Below are positions 7,038 through 15,863 of a stretch of DNA of 64,000 bases, piece after piece; positions within the stretch are counted from its first letter, which is position 1; each line of letters begins with the position of its first letter. Under the pieces are notes generated by a model, which saw nothing but the letters and a program-made list of their open reading frames with translations, was not told the origin of the DNA and searched no databases. Origin of the DNA: Kitasatospora phosalacinea (GTDB lineage: Bacteria; Actinomycetota; Actinomycetes; Streptomycetales; Streptomycetaceae); the NCBI RefSeq assembly GCF_000716545.1, contig NZ_JNWZ01000003.1, forward strand, positions 124,001 to 188,000, read 5' to 3'. The position numbers and the translations under genes were made by a program.

Positions 7038-9437
7038 ATGAACAAAGCACTCCCGCCTGCCGGTACGACGGCGACCAGACCGCTGTGGCGCACCGCGCTG
7101 GCTACGGCCACCGCCGGCGCCTGCCTCACCCTGTACGGCGCGGTGCCCCAAGCCGCCGTCGCTGACACCCTGCTGACCACCGTGCAGGCCGAGTCCATGA
7201 CCAAGAACGGCGGCTGCACCTCCACGGACAGCACCCGAACCGTCTACTACTGCAACAACGACAGCACCTCCATCTCGTATGCGTTCCCGCAGGCCGGGCG
7301 CTACAGCATCACCGTCGTCGGCGCCTCCAGCCAGAACAGCACCGCCGGCATCAGCGTGTACGCCGGCTCGGCCAAGGTCGCGGCCCTCACCTTCACCGGC
7401 ACCTCCTACACCCGCCAGAGCGCCGTCTTCGACGTCGCCGCCGCCGGTTCCCAGGAAATCCGCCTGAAGCTGGAGACCGACAACGGGCAGAACGACACCT
7501 ACGTCGACTGCTTCGAACTGGCCTACCAGGGCCCCACCCCGGCCGCACCCCCCGCGCCCGTCCCGCCGGACACGGGTGCCTACGCCAGCGGCACCTACCG
7601 CAACCTGTTCAAGGAGATGGATCCGACCATCACGGACGCGGCCGTGACCGACAAACTCACCGCCTACTGGAACGCCTTCTTCACCGGCACCGACGACACC
7701 AAGCGCCTCTACTACCCGGCCGGCACCAACGGCAACGGCGCGCTGGCGTACATCAAGGACACCGGCAACGGCGACGTGCGCTCCGAGGGCATGAGCTACG
7801 GCATGATGATCGCCGTCCAGATGGACAAGAAGGCCGAGTTCGACGCCCTGTGGAACTGGGCCAAGAGCAACATGCAGCACCAGAAGACCGCCCGCAGCGG
7901 CTACTTCTGCTGGCAGGCGTCCGAGAGCGGCTCCTGCACGGACGACAACCCCGCCACCGACGGCGAGGAGTACTTCGCCACCGCCCTGTTCTTCGCGGGC
8001 AACCGCTGGGGCAACGGCACCGGCATCTTCGACTACACCGCCGAGGCCAACGGCATCCTCGACACGATGCTCCACAAGCAGGACATGAACGGCGGCAGCG
8101 TCGACAGCGTCACCAACATGTTCGACAGCGAGGCCAAGCTGCCGGTCTTCGTCCCCTACGGCAGCGCCGCCCGGTTCTCCGACCCCTCCTACGTCCTGCC
8201 CGCCTTCTACGAGCTGTGGTCCCGCTGGGCCGACGGATACCAGGGCAACCAGGTCGCCGACCGCCAGTTCTGGCACGACGCCGCCACCGCCGGACGCGCC
8301 TTCTTCACGAAGACCACCAACGCCACCACCGGCCTGAACCCCGACTACGCCGAGTTCACCGGCGCCCCGAACAACACCGGCAACCACGGCGACTTCCGCT
8401 TTGACGCCTGGCGCACCGCCGTCAACTGGTCCGTCGACTACGCCTGGTGGGCCGCCGACGCGGGCCAGAAGACCCTCACCGACCGGCTCCAGGGCTTCTT
8501 CACCACCCAGGGCGCCAACGCCTACGTCAACCAGTACTCGCTGAGCGGCACCGCGCTGTCCAGCGACCGCTCCCCGGGCCTCATCGCCTCCAACGCCGCA
8601 GCCTCCCTCGCCGCCGGCAAGCAGCAGGCATGGCCCTTCGTCCAGGCGCTGTGGAACCTCCAGCCCCCCACCGGCCAGTACCGCTACTACGACGGCCTGC
8701 TGAACTTCATGGCCCTGCTCCACACCAGCGGCAACTTCCGCATCTACGGCCCCGGCACCGGCGGCAGCGCGGACACCACCGCCCCCAGCACCCCCGGCGC
8801 GCTGACCGTCACCGCCACCACCGCCACCACCGCCACTCTCTCCTGGACGGCCTCCAGCGACGACACCGCCGTGGCTTCCTACACCGCCTACACCGGCACC
8901 GCCACCGACGGCGCGTCCGGCTGCACCCAGGTCACCGCGACCAGCTGCACCGTCGCCGGACTCTCCCCGCAGAGCGCCTACACCTTCACCGTCAAGGCCC
9001 GCGACGCCGCCGGCAACACCAGCGCCGCCTCCAACAGCGCCACCGCCACCACCGCGGCCGCCGCCAACCGCAGCGCCTACCAGAGCATCGAAGCCGAGAC
9101 CGCGACCGCCACCGGGGCCACCACCCGCTCCGACGACGGCGGAACCGTCGTCCAGCTCACCGGCTCCGGCAGCAGCCTGGCGCTCACCGACATCGACTTC
9201 GGCACCACCGGCGCGGCCGGCGTCTCCTTCCGTGCCTCGACCACCACCCCCGGCGTCAACCTCCAGGTCCGCCTCGGCAGCCCCACCGCGTCCCCCGCCT
9301 GCACCGTCTACCCCGACAGCAACGGCACCTGGCACACCAAGTCCAACACCTGCTACCCCAAGCCCGCCGGAGTACAGACGATCTACATCACCGCCACCGG
9401 CCCCGTCGCCGTCAACTCCCTCGTCTTCAAGAACTGA
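7038..9437 (+). CDS. Secreted GH8 reducing-end xylose-releasing exo-oligoxylanase-like enzyme with two carbohydrate-binding modules and Fn3
   Basis: 799 residues. Order: signal peptide (about 1-42, cleavage near AAVA/DT); an N-terminal jelly-roll module resembling CBM35/CBM6 (about 47-165); Pro/Ala linker; GH8 catalytic domain (about 186-565); Fn3 (about 582-670); C-terminal CBM (about 675-799). The catalytic domain carries [15 protein letters not shown] (Glu250, proton donor), [18 protein letters not shown] (Asp308) and FRFDAWR (Asp456, base), the pattern of Rex enzymes (EC 3.2.1.156) that release xylose from the reducing end of xylo-oligosaccharides, rather than of GH8 cellulases or chitosanases. 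Secretion and the appended binding modules are unusual for Rex enzymes, which are often intracellular single-domain proteins, so polymer or cell-surface targeting is likely. The ATG at 7038 is preferred (GGGAA upstream); one at 7026 is also in frame. Confidence 0.88.
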   Translation: MNKALPPAGTTATRPLWRTALATATAGACLTLYGAVPQAAVADTLLTTVQAESMTKNGGCTSTDSTRTVYYCNNDSTSISYAFPQAGRYSITVVGASSQNSTAGISVYAGSAKVAALTFTGTSYTRQSAVFDVAAAGSQEIRLKLETDNGQNDTYVDCFELAYQGPTPAAPPAPVPPDTGAYASGTYRNLFKEMDPTITDAAVTDKLTAYWNAFFTGTDDTKRLYYPAGTNGNGALAYIKDTGNGDVRSEGMSYGMMIAVQMDKKAEFDALWNWAKSNMQHQKTARSGYFCWQASESGSCTDDNPATDGEEYFATALFFAGNRWGNGTGIFDYTAEANGILDTMLHKQDMNGGSVDSVTNMFDSEAKLPVFVPYGSAARFSDPSYVLPAFYELWSRWADGYQGNQVADRQFWHDAATAGRAFFTKTTNATTGLNPDYAEFTGAPNNTGNHGDFRFDAWRTAVNWSVDYAWWAADAGQKTLTDRLQGFFTTQGANAYVNQYSLSGTALSSDRSPGLIASNAAASLAAGKQQAWPFVQALWNLQPPTGQYRYYDGLLNFMALLHTSGNFRIYGPGTGGSADTTAPSTPGALTVTATTATTATLSWTASSDDTAVASYTAYTGTATDGASGCTQVTATSCTVAGLSPQSAYTFTVKARDAAGNTSAASNSATATTAAAANRSAYQSIEAETATATGATTRSDDGGTVVQLTGSGSSLALTDIDFGTTGAAGVSFRASTTTPGVNLQVRLGSPTASPACTVYPDSNGTWHTKSNTCYPKPAGVQTIYITATGPVAVNSLVFKN

Positions 9438-9470
9438 CACCACACGAACCCCACTCCGGACCGCCGAGCA

Positions 9471-9536
9471 GCCGGGGGGAATCTCACCCCCCGGCCCTCA
9501 CGGAACCGTGCGTGACAGTCTCCCGTTGCACGGCTC
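9471..9536 (-). ncRNA. Group II intron domains V and VI (relic 3' end)
   Basis: Read on the minus strand, 9536-9503 is a 34-base element beginning GAGCCGTGC and ending GCACGGTTC, with a GAGA tetraloop in the middle. This length, the AGC triad at the foot and the GNRA loop are the signature of group II intron domain V. It is followed by a 9-bp stem (9495-9487 with 9479-9471, GCCGGGGGG/CCCCCCGGC) in the position of domain VI. The adjacent maturase tail in the same orientation confirms it. The stem also sits just after the GH8 stop and could serve as its terminator. Confidence 0.75.
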
Positions 9537-9559
9537 TTGCCGCTCCGGTCGTCAGATCG

Positions 9560-9715
9560 TCAGCGCACCTTGCGTGGGCACCAGACGCCAGTGAGCGAGC
9601 ACGCGGGGTGCCGCTGGGCGATCTCCCGCAGCTTCGCCAACGCCTTGCGCTTGGTCGCGAGCCGCTTGTATTCCTTACGGACCCAACGCACCGAACGGGC
9701 GTTGACCTCGATTCG
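9560..9715 (-). pseudogene. C-terminal remnant of a group II intron reverse transcriptase/maturase
   Basis: About 51 residues remain in frame: VRWVRKEYKRLATKRKALAKL then REIAQRHPACSLTGVWCPRKVR and a stop, 24 bases before domain V. The pattern (N)x3-R-W-(I/V)-R-K-(K/E)-Y-K-R-L, a basic stretch, then a short tail, is the end of intron-encoded proteins after the maturase domain. The RT domain and the rest of the intron are gone; a stop codon lies directly upstream in frame. It is therefore a truncated relic, not a mobile intron. Confidence 0.7.
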
Positions 9716-10236
9716 TCAGCGGCTGGTGCTCGGGGGCCGGGCCCGGGTCGAGGCGGGTCATGGCGTGGACAACGTCGATGAAGGACGAGTCCTGCAACGC
9801 CTGAGCCAACTCGTCGGCTTCGGGGTCGTCCTCCTCGACCGGGTGGTGCCGGTCCCGCATCCCCCAGTTCGGGCAAGCCCTCCGGAAGGCAGCTTGGCGT
9901 CCTCTCACGAGGTCATGGCGGTTGAGGCCGAGAACGCCGACAGCGGCCTCGCCCTTGGGGATCCGTCGACCGCCGTGTACTCGCCGCTGCCCAGGAGCAG
10001 CTCCAGACGGTCAGCGGGGTCTTCCGTCGTGGGGTCGATCAGCAGACAGGCTCCGGTCGCGTCCACCGGATGCTGCTCCCGTTTCCCGACATGCAGCGCG
10101 CCGCGCCACGGGCCGTCCCTTCCAGCGCGGTGCGTACGCGGTTCTTGGCCGCCTTGGCCCTGGTCCACTGCTGGTGGGAGGTCAGCCGGCGATGGTTCAG
10201 CATGAGGCCCGCTCCCTGTCCGCGCCGAGCCGCTGA
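9716..10236 (-). pseudogene. Decayed coding sequence of unknown family between intron relic and pth gene
   Basis: On the minus strand several short in-frame pieces have protein-like composition but sit in different frames: NHRRLTSHQQWTRAKAAKNR (near 10200-10140), VDATGACLLIDPTTEDPADR (near 10060-10000) and VEEDDPEADELAQALQDSSF (near 9850-9790). They look like one or two genes broken by frameshifts and truncated by the intron relic. I do not recognise the family. Codon use here is less G/C-biased at third positions than in neighbouring genes, which fits imported DNA. Confidence 0.4.
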
Positions 10237-10265
10237 CAGCAACGGCAGAGCCAGCCGTGACGTGC

Positions 10266-11027
10266 CTACTGGCGCCGGAGGCGCAGGGCGGGGTGGTCGG
10301 CGACGACGGTGCAGCTGCCGGGGGCGATCTCGGTGAAGCCGGCGTCGCGGACCACCGGCAGGCGGCCGTCGGTGAGGGCGGGCCAGGCGGCGGGCGGGGC
10401 GGTGCGGACGGCCAGGGGGAAGTCGTCGGCCGCCCACTTCTCGCGCTGCGCCTCGTCCAGTTCCCACCAGGCGAGCTGGGCGGCGTGGCCGGTCTGGGCC
10501 ATGGTCTTGCCGGCGCTCATCTCCAGTTCGGGGTTGAGCCACAGGACGGGGACGCCCTCGGGCGCGGGGCCGGGCGGTTCGGGGTCGTCGAGGTCGGTGC
10601 CGGAGACCTGGAGCTTGGCGAGTTCCCTGGGCCAGCCGTCCAGCGGGATCGGCGGGAAGACCCGCACCTCGGCGCCGCCCCCGCCGGTGACGGTGATGCC
10701 GGGCAGTTCGGCGGCCTTGCGCCACTCGCCGCCGCGGGCGCGCCGGACCACCTTGCGGATCCGGGCGTCCTCCCAGGCGGCGACCCGCTCGGCCCACTCG
10801 CCGTCCGGGTCGGTGGCCCGGGGGTCGGCGAGCAGGGTGAGGACGGCGCGCGCGGAGGTCTCCAGGGCGTCGGTGCGGGCGGGCGGGTCGGCCCGCTCCA
10901 GCCGGACCACCAGCGGCAGCACGTACTGCGGGCGGGTGTCGCGGTCCTCGGCGTGCCCGCCCACGGCGGGAACGGGCGCGGCGTCGGCGGGCACGGCGGT
11001 GGCGGGCGGGTCGAAGGGTGAGCTCAC
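10266..11027 (-). CDS. Peptidyl-tRNA hydrolase, PTH2 family, with an N-terminal extension
   Basis: 253 residues. The C-terminal 120 residues are a PTH2 domain: LNPELEMSAGKTMAQTGHAAQLAWWEL (catalytic Lys/His region) and VRDAGFTEIAPGSCTVVAD at the end, the standard PTH2 motifs. Such enzymes release peptides from stalled peptidyl-tRNAs in the cytoplasm. The first 130 residues (YVLPLVVRLERADPPAR, a helical region) are not part of the minimal archaeal/eukaryotic enzyme, but accompany this domain in actinomycetes. The GTG start at 11027 directly follows GGGAGG, so initiation may be weak or coupled to the upstream gene that ends 17 bases earlier. Confidence 0.85.
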   Translation of the reverse strand: MSSPFDPPATAVPADAAPVPAVGGHAEDRDTRPQYVLPLVVRLERADPPARTDALETSARAVLTLLADPRATDPDGEWAERVAAWEDARIRKVVRRARGGEWRKAAELPGITVTGGGGAEVRVFPPIPLDGWPRELAKLQVSGTDLDDPEPPGPAPEGVPVLWLNPELEMSAGKTMAQTGHAAQLAWWELDEAQREKWAADDFPLAVRTAPPAAWPALTDGRLPVVRDAGFTEIAPGSCTVVADHPALRLRRQ

Positions 11028-11044
11028 CCTCCCAGGATGCCAGT

Positions 11045-11962
11045 TCAGCGGCGGTAGCCCCGGCCGGGGTCGCGTTCCTCGGCGTCCTCGTAGGCGAGGA
11101 ACCAGCCCTCGGGGTGGGTGGCGGCGAGCAGCCGGTCGATGCGCTGGCCCGTGTCGAGGTCGCCGTCCTCCTCGTCGGGGCCGTAGACGCCGAACAGTTC
11201 GTCCGCGCAGCCGTCCCAGTCGTAGTCGTACAGGTCGGCGGGCAGGTCGCCCATCATGTCGGCGACCGATTCGGGCTGGGCGCCGAGCAGGGCGCGGGCG
11301 TCGGCCAGGGCCAGGCGCAGCGCGACGTCCTCGGCGGGACAGCGGGGCAGCGGCCACTCGCCGGTGGCGAGGTCGTCGGCGAGGTCGTCGAAGGCCCGGG
11401 CGAAGGAGCGGCGCCAGCCCCGGTGCAGGTTCCAGGTGCGCTGCGGGAGGCGGCCGAAGACCGCCCAGTCGCTCTCGTCGGCGACGGTGACCGGGGCGTC
11501 GCCGTGGTCCTCCAGGTCTTCGTAGGCGGCGTCGGCGAGGCTGATCAGCTGGGTGTGGAGCAGGCAGGCGGTGCGCGGGGTGAGCGTCCAGTCGCCGGTG
11601 TCGCCGTCGTCGTCGAGCGGGAACAGCTCGGCGAAGTCGGGGGCGAAGTCGTCGGTGACGCTGATCTCCAGGGTGCCGCCGAGCGCCTCGACGCCGGGCA
11701 GCGCGGCGACCAGCCGGTCGGGGTGGAGCAGGGCGCCGAGGGCGGCGTTGGGGTCCTCGGCGACTTCGCGCAGCAGTTGGGCGCGCTGGCCCTCCGGGTC
11801 GATGCCGTCGAACTCCAGTTCCTCGACGGCCGCCCGGGCGGCGGCCCGCAAGGCCGGCCAGTCGGTGATCCGCAGGCCCAGTACCACCGTGGCCTCGATC
11901 TCCTGCGCGCCGGATTCCTCCGCCGCGTGCGACCCCTGTGGTTGATCGTTTCGCTCGCCCAT
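11045..11962 (-). CDS. Conserved hypothetical acidic protein
   Basis: 305 residues, acidic and Trp-rich, without signal peptide or membrane segments, so cytoplasmic. Recognisable features are a central acidic region (FPLDDDGDTGDW), a WNLHRGWRRSFARAFDD segment and a C-terminal LPADLYDYDWDGCADELFG stretch. I do not recognise a catalytic motif. It is the upstream partner of the PTH2 gene, with only 17 bases between them, so the two are probably cotranscribed. The ATG at 11962 (MGERNDQ) is preferred over an in-frame start at 11998 because the latter would extend the protein with unrelated residues. Confidence 0.6.
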   Translation of the reverse strand: MGERNDQPQGSHAAEESGAQEIEATVVLGLRITDWPALRAAARAAVEELEFDGIDPEGQRAQLLREVAEDPNAALGALLHPDRLVAALPGVEALGGTLEISVTDDFAPDFAELFPLDDDGDTGDWTLTPRTACLLHTQLISLADAAYEDLEDHGDAPVTVADESDWAVFGRLPQRTWNLHRGWRRSFARAFDDLADDLATGEWPLPRCPAEDVALRLALADARALLGAQPESVADMMGDLPADLYDYDWDGCADELFGVYGPDEEDGDLDTGQRIDRLLAATHPEGWFLAYEDAEERDPGRGYRR

Positions 11963-12105
11963 GCGACAAGGTTGACAAACCCGGTGGCCGGTGTCCATCA
12001 GCTCTCCCGATCCGGTGCCCGGCGACGGTGGCGCGCGGGCGCGGAACGCGTCCGCCCGGCGCGCCGGGGTAGCCGACCGGCCGGGTGGGGCGGGAGGCTG
12101 GGGGC

Positions 12106-12477
12106 ATGAGCGAACTGAGCGATTTCGGCGGCGGGCAGGACCCGGCCGGTGGCGTGCTGGTGGTGACCACGAACGACGTGCCGGGGCACCGGGTGGTCAA
12201 GGTGATCGGCGAGGTGTTCGGGCTGACGGTGCGGTCACGGCACATCGGCTCGCAGATCGGTGCGGGCCTGAAGTCCCTGATGGGCGGCGAGCTCAAGGGA
12301 TTGACGAAGACGCTCGTCGAAACGCGGAACCAGGCCATGGAGCGCCTGGTGGAGCAGACCAAGGCCCGGGGCGGCAACGCGGTGCTGATGATGCGCTTCG
12401 ACGTCACGGAGGCCGCGGACGTCGGCACCGAGGTGTGCGCGTACGGCACGGCCGCCGTGATCGAGCCGATCGGCTGA
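12106..12477 (+). CDS. YbjQ / UPF0145 family protein
   Basis: 123 residues forming one YbjQ (PF01906) domain: GGVLVVTTNDVPGHRVVKVIG at the start, RSRHIGSQIGAGLKSLMGGEL in the middle, and ARGGNAVLMMRFDVTE near the end. These small proteins assemble into pentamers; a heavy-metal-binding role has been suggested but no firm function is known. The ATG follows GGGAGG by about 10 bases. It is convergent with the vWA gene, sharing a bidirectional terminator hairpin. A broken second copy of this family lies at about 17.0 kb. Confidence 0.85.
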   Translation: MSELSDFGGGQDPAGGVLVVTTNDVPGHRVVKVIGEVFGLTVRSRHIGSQIGAGLKSLMGGELKGLTKTLVETRNQAMERLVEQTKARGGNAVLMMRFDVTEAADVGTEVCAYGTAAVIEPIG

Positions 12478-12489
12478 CACCCCGCCCCC

Positions 12490-12516
12490 GGCCCCGGAGC
12501 AGGGCGCTCCGGGGCC
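12490..12516. terminator. Bidirectional hairpin terminator
   Basis: An 11-bp perfect stem (GGCCCCGGAGC / GCTCCGGGGCC) with a 5-base loop lies between the convergent ybjQ-like gene (ends 12477) and the vWA gene (ends 12528). There is no U-tract, as is usual for actinomycete terminators. Confidence 0.7.
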
Positions 12517-12527
12517 GCCCGGCGCGG

Positions 12528-13643
12528 CTACAGCATGACCAGCAGCCGGGTGCCGGGCACCAGCTTCCGGTTGACCGAGGTCGACTGGACGAACACGGTG
12601 TACGCCGGGTTGTCGCCGGGCTTCACGGTGGTCTCCGCGGCGGGCAGCCCCAGCAGGCCGCGGGCGGCCGGGCCGGTGAACACCCGGCCGGTGAGCGCGC
12701 CGGTGGCCGGGTCCTTCTCGGCGACGGCGATCTGCTTGCCGCCCTGGATCTTCTCGCGCTTGGACAGCTCGTAGAAGGAGCAGCCGGTGCGGTACGGGTG
12801 CCCGGCGCCGGTGACGAACTCCCGGACGGCCGCCTGCCGGTCGACCGGGACGAGGACGTACGTGTCGGTCTCCAGCGCGTCGAGCTCGGCCTTCACCTCG
12901 GCGGCGCTCAAGTCCTGCCCCATGGCGAACAGCCGCTTGGTGCCGCGCACGCCCTTCTCGCGGCCGCGCAGGAAGGTGGTGGCGGCGGTCTTGACGGTGT
13001 CGATGGCCTCCTCGACGCCGCCGCTGGAGTCGGCGTCCCAGACCGCGATGTTGCCGGCGGGGAAGCCGTACTCCTGGGCGGTGCGCTTGGCCAGCGAGTT
13101 GGGGACCAGGATCGCCGACGTCCAGTGCTCGGGGAGCTCGTCCATGGCGGCGCGGATGCGGTCCATCCAGCCGCGCAGCACGGCGGTGCCCGCGGCCTTC
13201 TTCATCCGGGTGTGCATCAGGCCGTGCTCCGAGCAGCCGGAGGCGTTCTCCTCGCCGTCGGTGACGACGACCTGGAGGAAGGAGTGCTCGCCGTACCCCT
13301 CCCAGATGTGCTTCAGGTCGTCGACGGACTTCACCGCCGCCTCGATCAGCGCCGTCGCGCCGTTGTCGACCGCGTAGAGGCCCCGCAGCGACGGCAGGTG
13401 CTTGACGTCCATGTCCCACACCAGGTTGTGCACCTCGTGGTCGAAGGCGTAGAGGCTGATCCGGGTCTCGTGGCCGAGGCGGTCGGACTCCTCCTGGAGG
13501 CCCTTCACGAACTCGTCCACCACCCGGACGAGTTGTGCCTCGTGCCGGCGCATCGAACCGGATTTGTCGACCACCAGCGAAACGTGGTTGACCTTGTGGT
13601 GGATGCGGTTCGCGGAAATGCTCGCGGAAACGCTCGCGGCCAT
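12528..13643 (-). CDS. von Willebrand factor A domain protein
   Basis: 371 residues. The N-terminal two-thirds is a vWA domain with an intact MIDAS metal site: VSLVVDKSGSMRRHE (DxSxS, residues about 20-34), the Thr of NGATALIEA, and VVVTDGEENAS (Asp). The C-terminal third (about 270-371) is beta-rich, beginning IQGGKQIAVAEKD and ending LVPGTRLLVML, possibly a small interaction domain. MIDAS-type vWA proteins of bacteria work as metal-dependent adaptors, often near tellurite/TerD or MoxR genes; no such partner is adjacent here. The ATG at 13643 has AAGGGG about 10 bases upstream. Cytoplasmic: no signal peptide is seen. Confidence 0.82.
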   Translation of the reverse strand: MAASVSASISANRIHHKVNHVSLVVDKSGSMRRHEAQLVRVVDEFVKGLQEESDRLGHETRISLYAFDHEVHNLVWDMDVKHLPSLRGLYAVDNGATALIEAAVKSVDDLKHIWEGYGEHSFLQVVVTDGEENASGCSEHGLMHTRMKKAAGTAVLRGWMDRIRAAMDELPEHWTSAILVPNSLAKRTAQEYGFPAGNIAVWDADSSGGVEEAIDTVKTAATTFLRGREKGVRGTKRLFAMGQDLSAAEVKAELDALETDTYVLVPVDRQAAVREFVTGAGHPYRTGCSFYELSKREKIQGGKQIAVAEKDPATGALTGRVFTGPAARGLLGLPAAETTVKPGDNPAYTVFVQSTSVNRKLVPGTRLLVML

Positions 13644-13795
13644 GGATTCGCCCCTTTTCCAACGCCCTTCGCGGCGCCTTCCCGGCGCCCCCTCCAGCGT
13701 TGTTCCCACACTACGGCGGGGCACTGACAATTCCGCCCGGCCCGAGGGCCCGTCAATTCCGGCCCGTTTCCTGCCCTTTCGGAGAAGGCCGGCCG

Positions 13796-14728
13796 CTACC
13801 CGGCGGAATCGGGCGCGCCGGGCCGCTCCGCCTCGGGGAGGCGCCCGGCGGCGGCCCGGCGCAGTTCCGCCGTGAACTGCGCGCCCGCCAGCAGTGCCAG
13901 GTTGGAGAGCCAGAGCCAGATCAGGAACACCACCGTCCCCGCCAGCGAACCGTAGAGGTGGCGGTACGTCCCCAGGACGCTGGTGTACAGCGCGAAACCC
14001 GCCGAGAAGACCAGCCAGAGCGCCGCCGCCAGCACGCCGCCCGGCAGGCTGCCCCACCGCCGCCACGCCTGTTCGGGACCGGTCCGGAAGACGATCATGA
14101 CCAGCACCGCCGCCACCACCAGCAGCACGGGCCAGCGGACCACCGACCACACCAGCGGAGCCGTCCCGCCCAGGTGCAGCACCCGGCCGGCCCCCTGCGC
14201 GACCGGACCGCTCAGGATCAGCGCCAGCGCGCTCACCGCCAGCAGCACCAGCAGCACCGCCGCGGTCACCACGATCCGCGGGGCCTTGCGCAACGGGGAA
14301 CGCCGGTCGCTGGTGCCGTGCATCCGGTGCAGCGCCCGCCGGAACACCGCCAGGTAGCTGCAGCACGACCACAGCGCGCTGCCGGCGCCCGCCACCAGCA
14401 GCGTCCAACCGGCCGAACCACCGCCCAGCGCCTGGGCCAGCACCCCGCCCACCTCCGAGCCGGCCTGGCCGGGCAGCAGCGCCGCCAACCGCACCGCCGC
14501 CTCCCGCGCCGCCGCCGGGCTGATCAGCGCGAAGCCCACCACGGTGGCCAGCAGGGCCGGAAGGATCGCCAGGATCGCGTAGTACGTCAGCGCCGCCGCG
14601 AAGTCGGTGATGTCGTCGTTCCACATCGTCAACGGCGTGCGCCGCAACGCCCGCCCCCAACGTCTGCTCCCGTCCGCCGACCGAGCCACCGCAAACCCCC
14701 ACCCGCTGAGAAGCCGAACGCGCTCCAC
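13796..14728 (-). CDS. YihY/BrkB family inner-membrane protein
   Basis: 310 residues with six hydrophobic helices and the family signature near the N-terminus (DDITDFAAALTYYAILAILPALLA), plus a C-terminal LYGSLAGTVVFLIWLWLSNLALLAGAQF motif. The family was once called ribonuclease BN, but is now regarded as an integral membrane protein of unknown transport or envelope function. It is monocistronic, ending about 150 bases from the vWA gene start. The long loop at about 140-160 (HRMHGTSDRRSPLRK) is basic and presumably cytoplasmic. Confidence 0.85.
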   Translation of the reverse strand: MERVRLLSGWGFAVARSADGSRRWGRALRRTPLTMWNDDITDFAAALTYYAILAILPALLATVVGFALISPAAAREAAVRLAALLPGQAGSEVGGVLAQALGGGSAGWTLLVAGAGSALWSCCSYLAVFRRALHRMHGTSDRRSPLRKAPRIVVTAAVLLVLLAVSALALILSGPVAQGAGRVLHLGGTAPLVWSVVRWPVLLVVAAVLVMIVFRTGPEQAWRRWGSLPGGVLAAALWLVFSAGFALYTSVLGTYRHLYGSLAGTVVFLIWLWLSNLALLAGAQFTAELRRAAAGRLPEAERPGAPDSAG

Positions 14729-14868
14729 CGACCGCCCGGACCGGATTCCCGCCCCGCACTCCGCGAAACCGCCCGGAGCCGCGGCCGGCCGGACCGCCGC
14801 ACGCGCCGAGGTGGCGGTGGGGACGCCCGGACGATCACGTTCCGGGGCCGTGCGAACACTCGGCGATC

Positions 14869-14901
14869 ATTTCGTCCGCCGGTACGAAATACCGATTGAC
14901 A
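14869..14901 (+). promoter_or_regulatory. Inverted repeat and -35 box ahead of the ATP-grasp/monooxygenase pair
   Basis: ATTTCGT (14869-14875) and ACGAAAT (14884-14890) form a 7-bp inverted repeat with an 8-base spacer, six bases upstream of a perfect TTGACA (14896-14901). The -10 about 17 bases on is weak. This is the only AT-richer stretch for several kilobases and is a plausible regulator site for the genes starting at 14964. Confidence 0.45.
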
Positions 14902-14963
14902 CTGCTCAGCGGCCCGGTGGACGCTCGCTACGCACCGCCCTCCCCCCGACGCCAGGAGCCACC

Positions 14964-15863
14964 GTGAGCACCGCCCCGCACCCGCCCGTCCGCCGACCCG
15001 CGCGGGTCGCGTACGCCACCTGCCGCGGGGTGGAGGACGTGGAGCAGCTGCCGGTGCTGGCGGCCTTCGCCCGGCTCGGGGTGGACGCGCAGGCGGTGTA
15101 CTGGAACGACCCGGCGGTGGACTGGGCGGGGTACGACCTGGTGCTGGTGCGCAGCGTCTGGGACTACATCCTGTACCACGAGGAGTTCCTCGCCTGGACG
15201 CGCCGCGTCTCCGCGCTGACCCGGCTGGCCAACCCGGCCCGGGTGCTGGAGCGCAACACCGACAAGACCTACCTGCGCGACCTGGCCGGCGCCGGGCTGC
15301 CCGTGGTGCCGACGCTCTGGGTCGCCCCGGGCGATCCGCTGGGCGCGGTCGCGGCCGTCGACTGGCCGGAGCTGGTGGTCAAGCCCACCGTCTCCTCCGG
15401 CGCGCGGGACACCGTCCGCACCGCCGACCGGGCCGAGGCGCTGGCGCAGGTCGCCGCGCTGACCGGGGCCGGGCGGACGGCGATGGTGCAGCCGTACCTG
15501 GCGATGGTGGAGGACGAGGGCGAGACCTCGCTGCTGTACCTGGGCGGGGAGTTCAGCCACGCGGTGCGCCGCGGCCCGATGCTGAGCGGCGGCTTCGAGG
15601 ACGTCGCCCGCGAGCCGGACGCCGACCAACTGGCGCTCGCCGAACGGGTGCTGGCGGCGTCGGCGGAGCCCGGCGAGCTGCTGTACGCCCGGGTCGACCT
15701 GGTCCGGCTGGCGGACGGCTCGCCCGCGCTGATCGAGCTGGAGCTGACCGAGCCCCGGCTGTTCCTGGCGCTGCGCCCGGACGGCCCGGAGCGGCTGGCC
15801 GCCGCGACCCGCGCGCTGCTGCCGGGGAACACCCGGCCGCGCCCCGGTGTTTCACCGGCGTGA
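14964..15863 (+). CDS. ATP-grasp enzyme (RimK/glutathione-synthetase-like), substrate unknown
   Basis: 299 residues with an ATP-grasp fold. The N-terminal domain starts RVAYATCRGVEDVEQLPVLA, has YDLVLVRSVWDYILYHEEFLAW (residues about 54-75) and RVLERNTDKTYLRDLAGAGLPVVPTLW, followed by ELVVKPTVSSGARDTVR (ATP-binding Lys), VQPYLAMVEDEGETSLLYLGGEF (about 175-197), and a metal-ligand end VRLADGSPALIELELTEPRLFL. Family members ligate an amino acid or amine to a carboxylate; no close functional precedent is recognised. The GTG start has CAGGAG 8 bases upstream. Its stop codon overlaps the start of a flavin monooxygenase by 4 bases, so the two probably modify one metabolite. Confidence 0.78.
   Translation: MSTAPHPPVRRPARVAYATCRGVEDVEQLPVLAAFARLGVDAQAVYWNDPAVDWAGYDLVLVRSVWDYILYHEEFLAWTRRVSALTRLANPARVLERNTDKTYLRDLAGAGLPVVPTLWVAPGDPLGAVAAVDWPELVVKPTVSSGARDTVRTADRAEALAQVAALTGAGRTAMVQPYLAMVEDEGETSLLYLGGEFSHAVRRGPMLSGGFEDVAREPDADQLALAERVLAASAEPGELLYARVDLVRLADGSPALIELELTEPRLFLALRPDGPERLAAATRALLPGNTRPRPGVSPA

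Noticed and set aside
6762..9443. 893-codon minus-strand frame across the GH8 gene
   Set aside because: Gly/Val/Ala-only composition mirrors the codons of the real glycosidase on the other strand.
9537..10205. 222-codon plus-strand frame in the intron-relic region
   Set aside because: The minus strand carries recognisable maturase sequence and domain V; the plus frame has Ser/Arg/Pro composition and no start signal.
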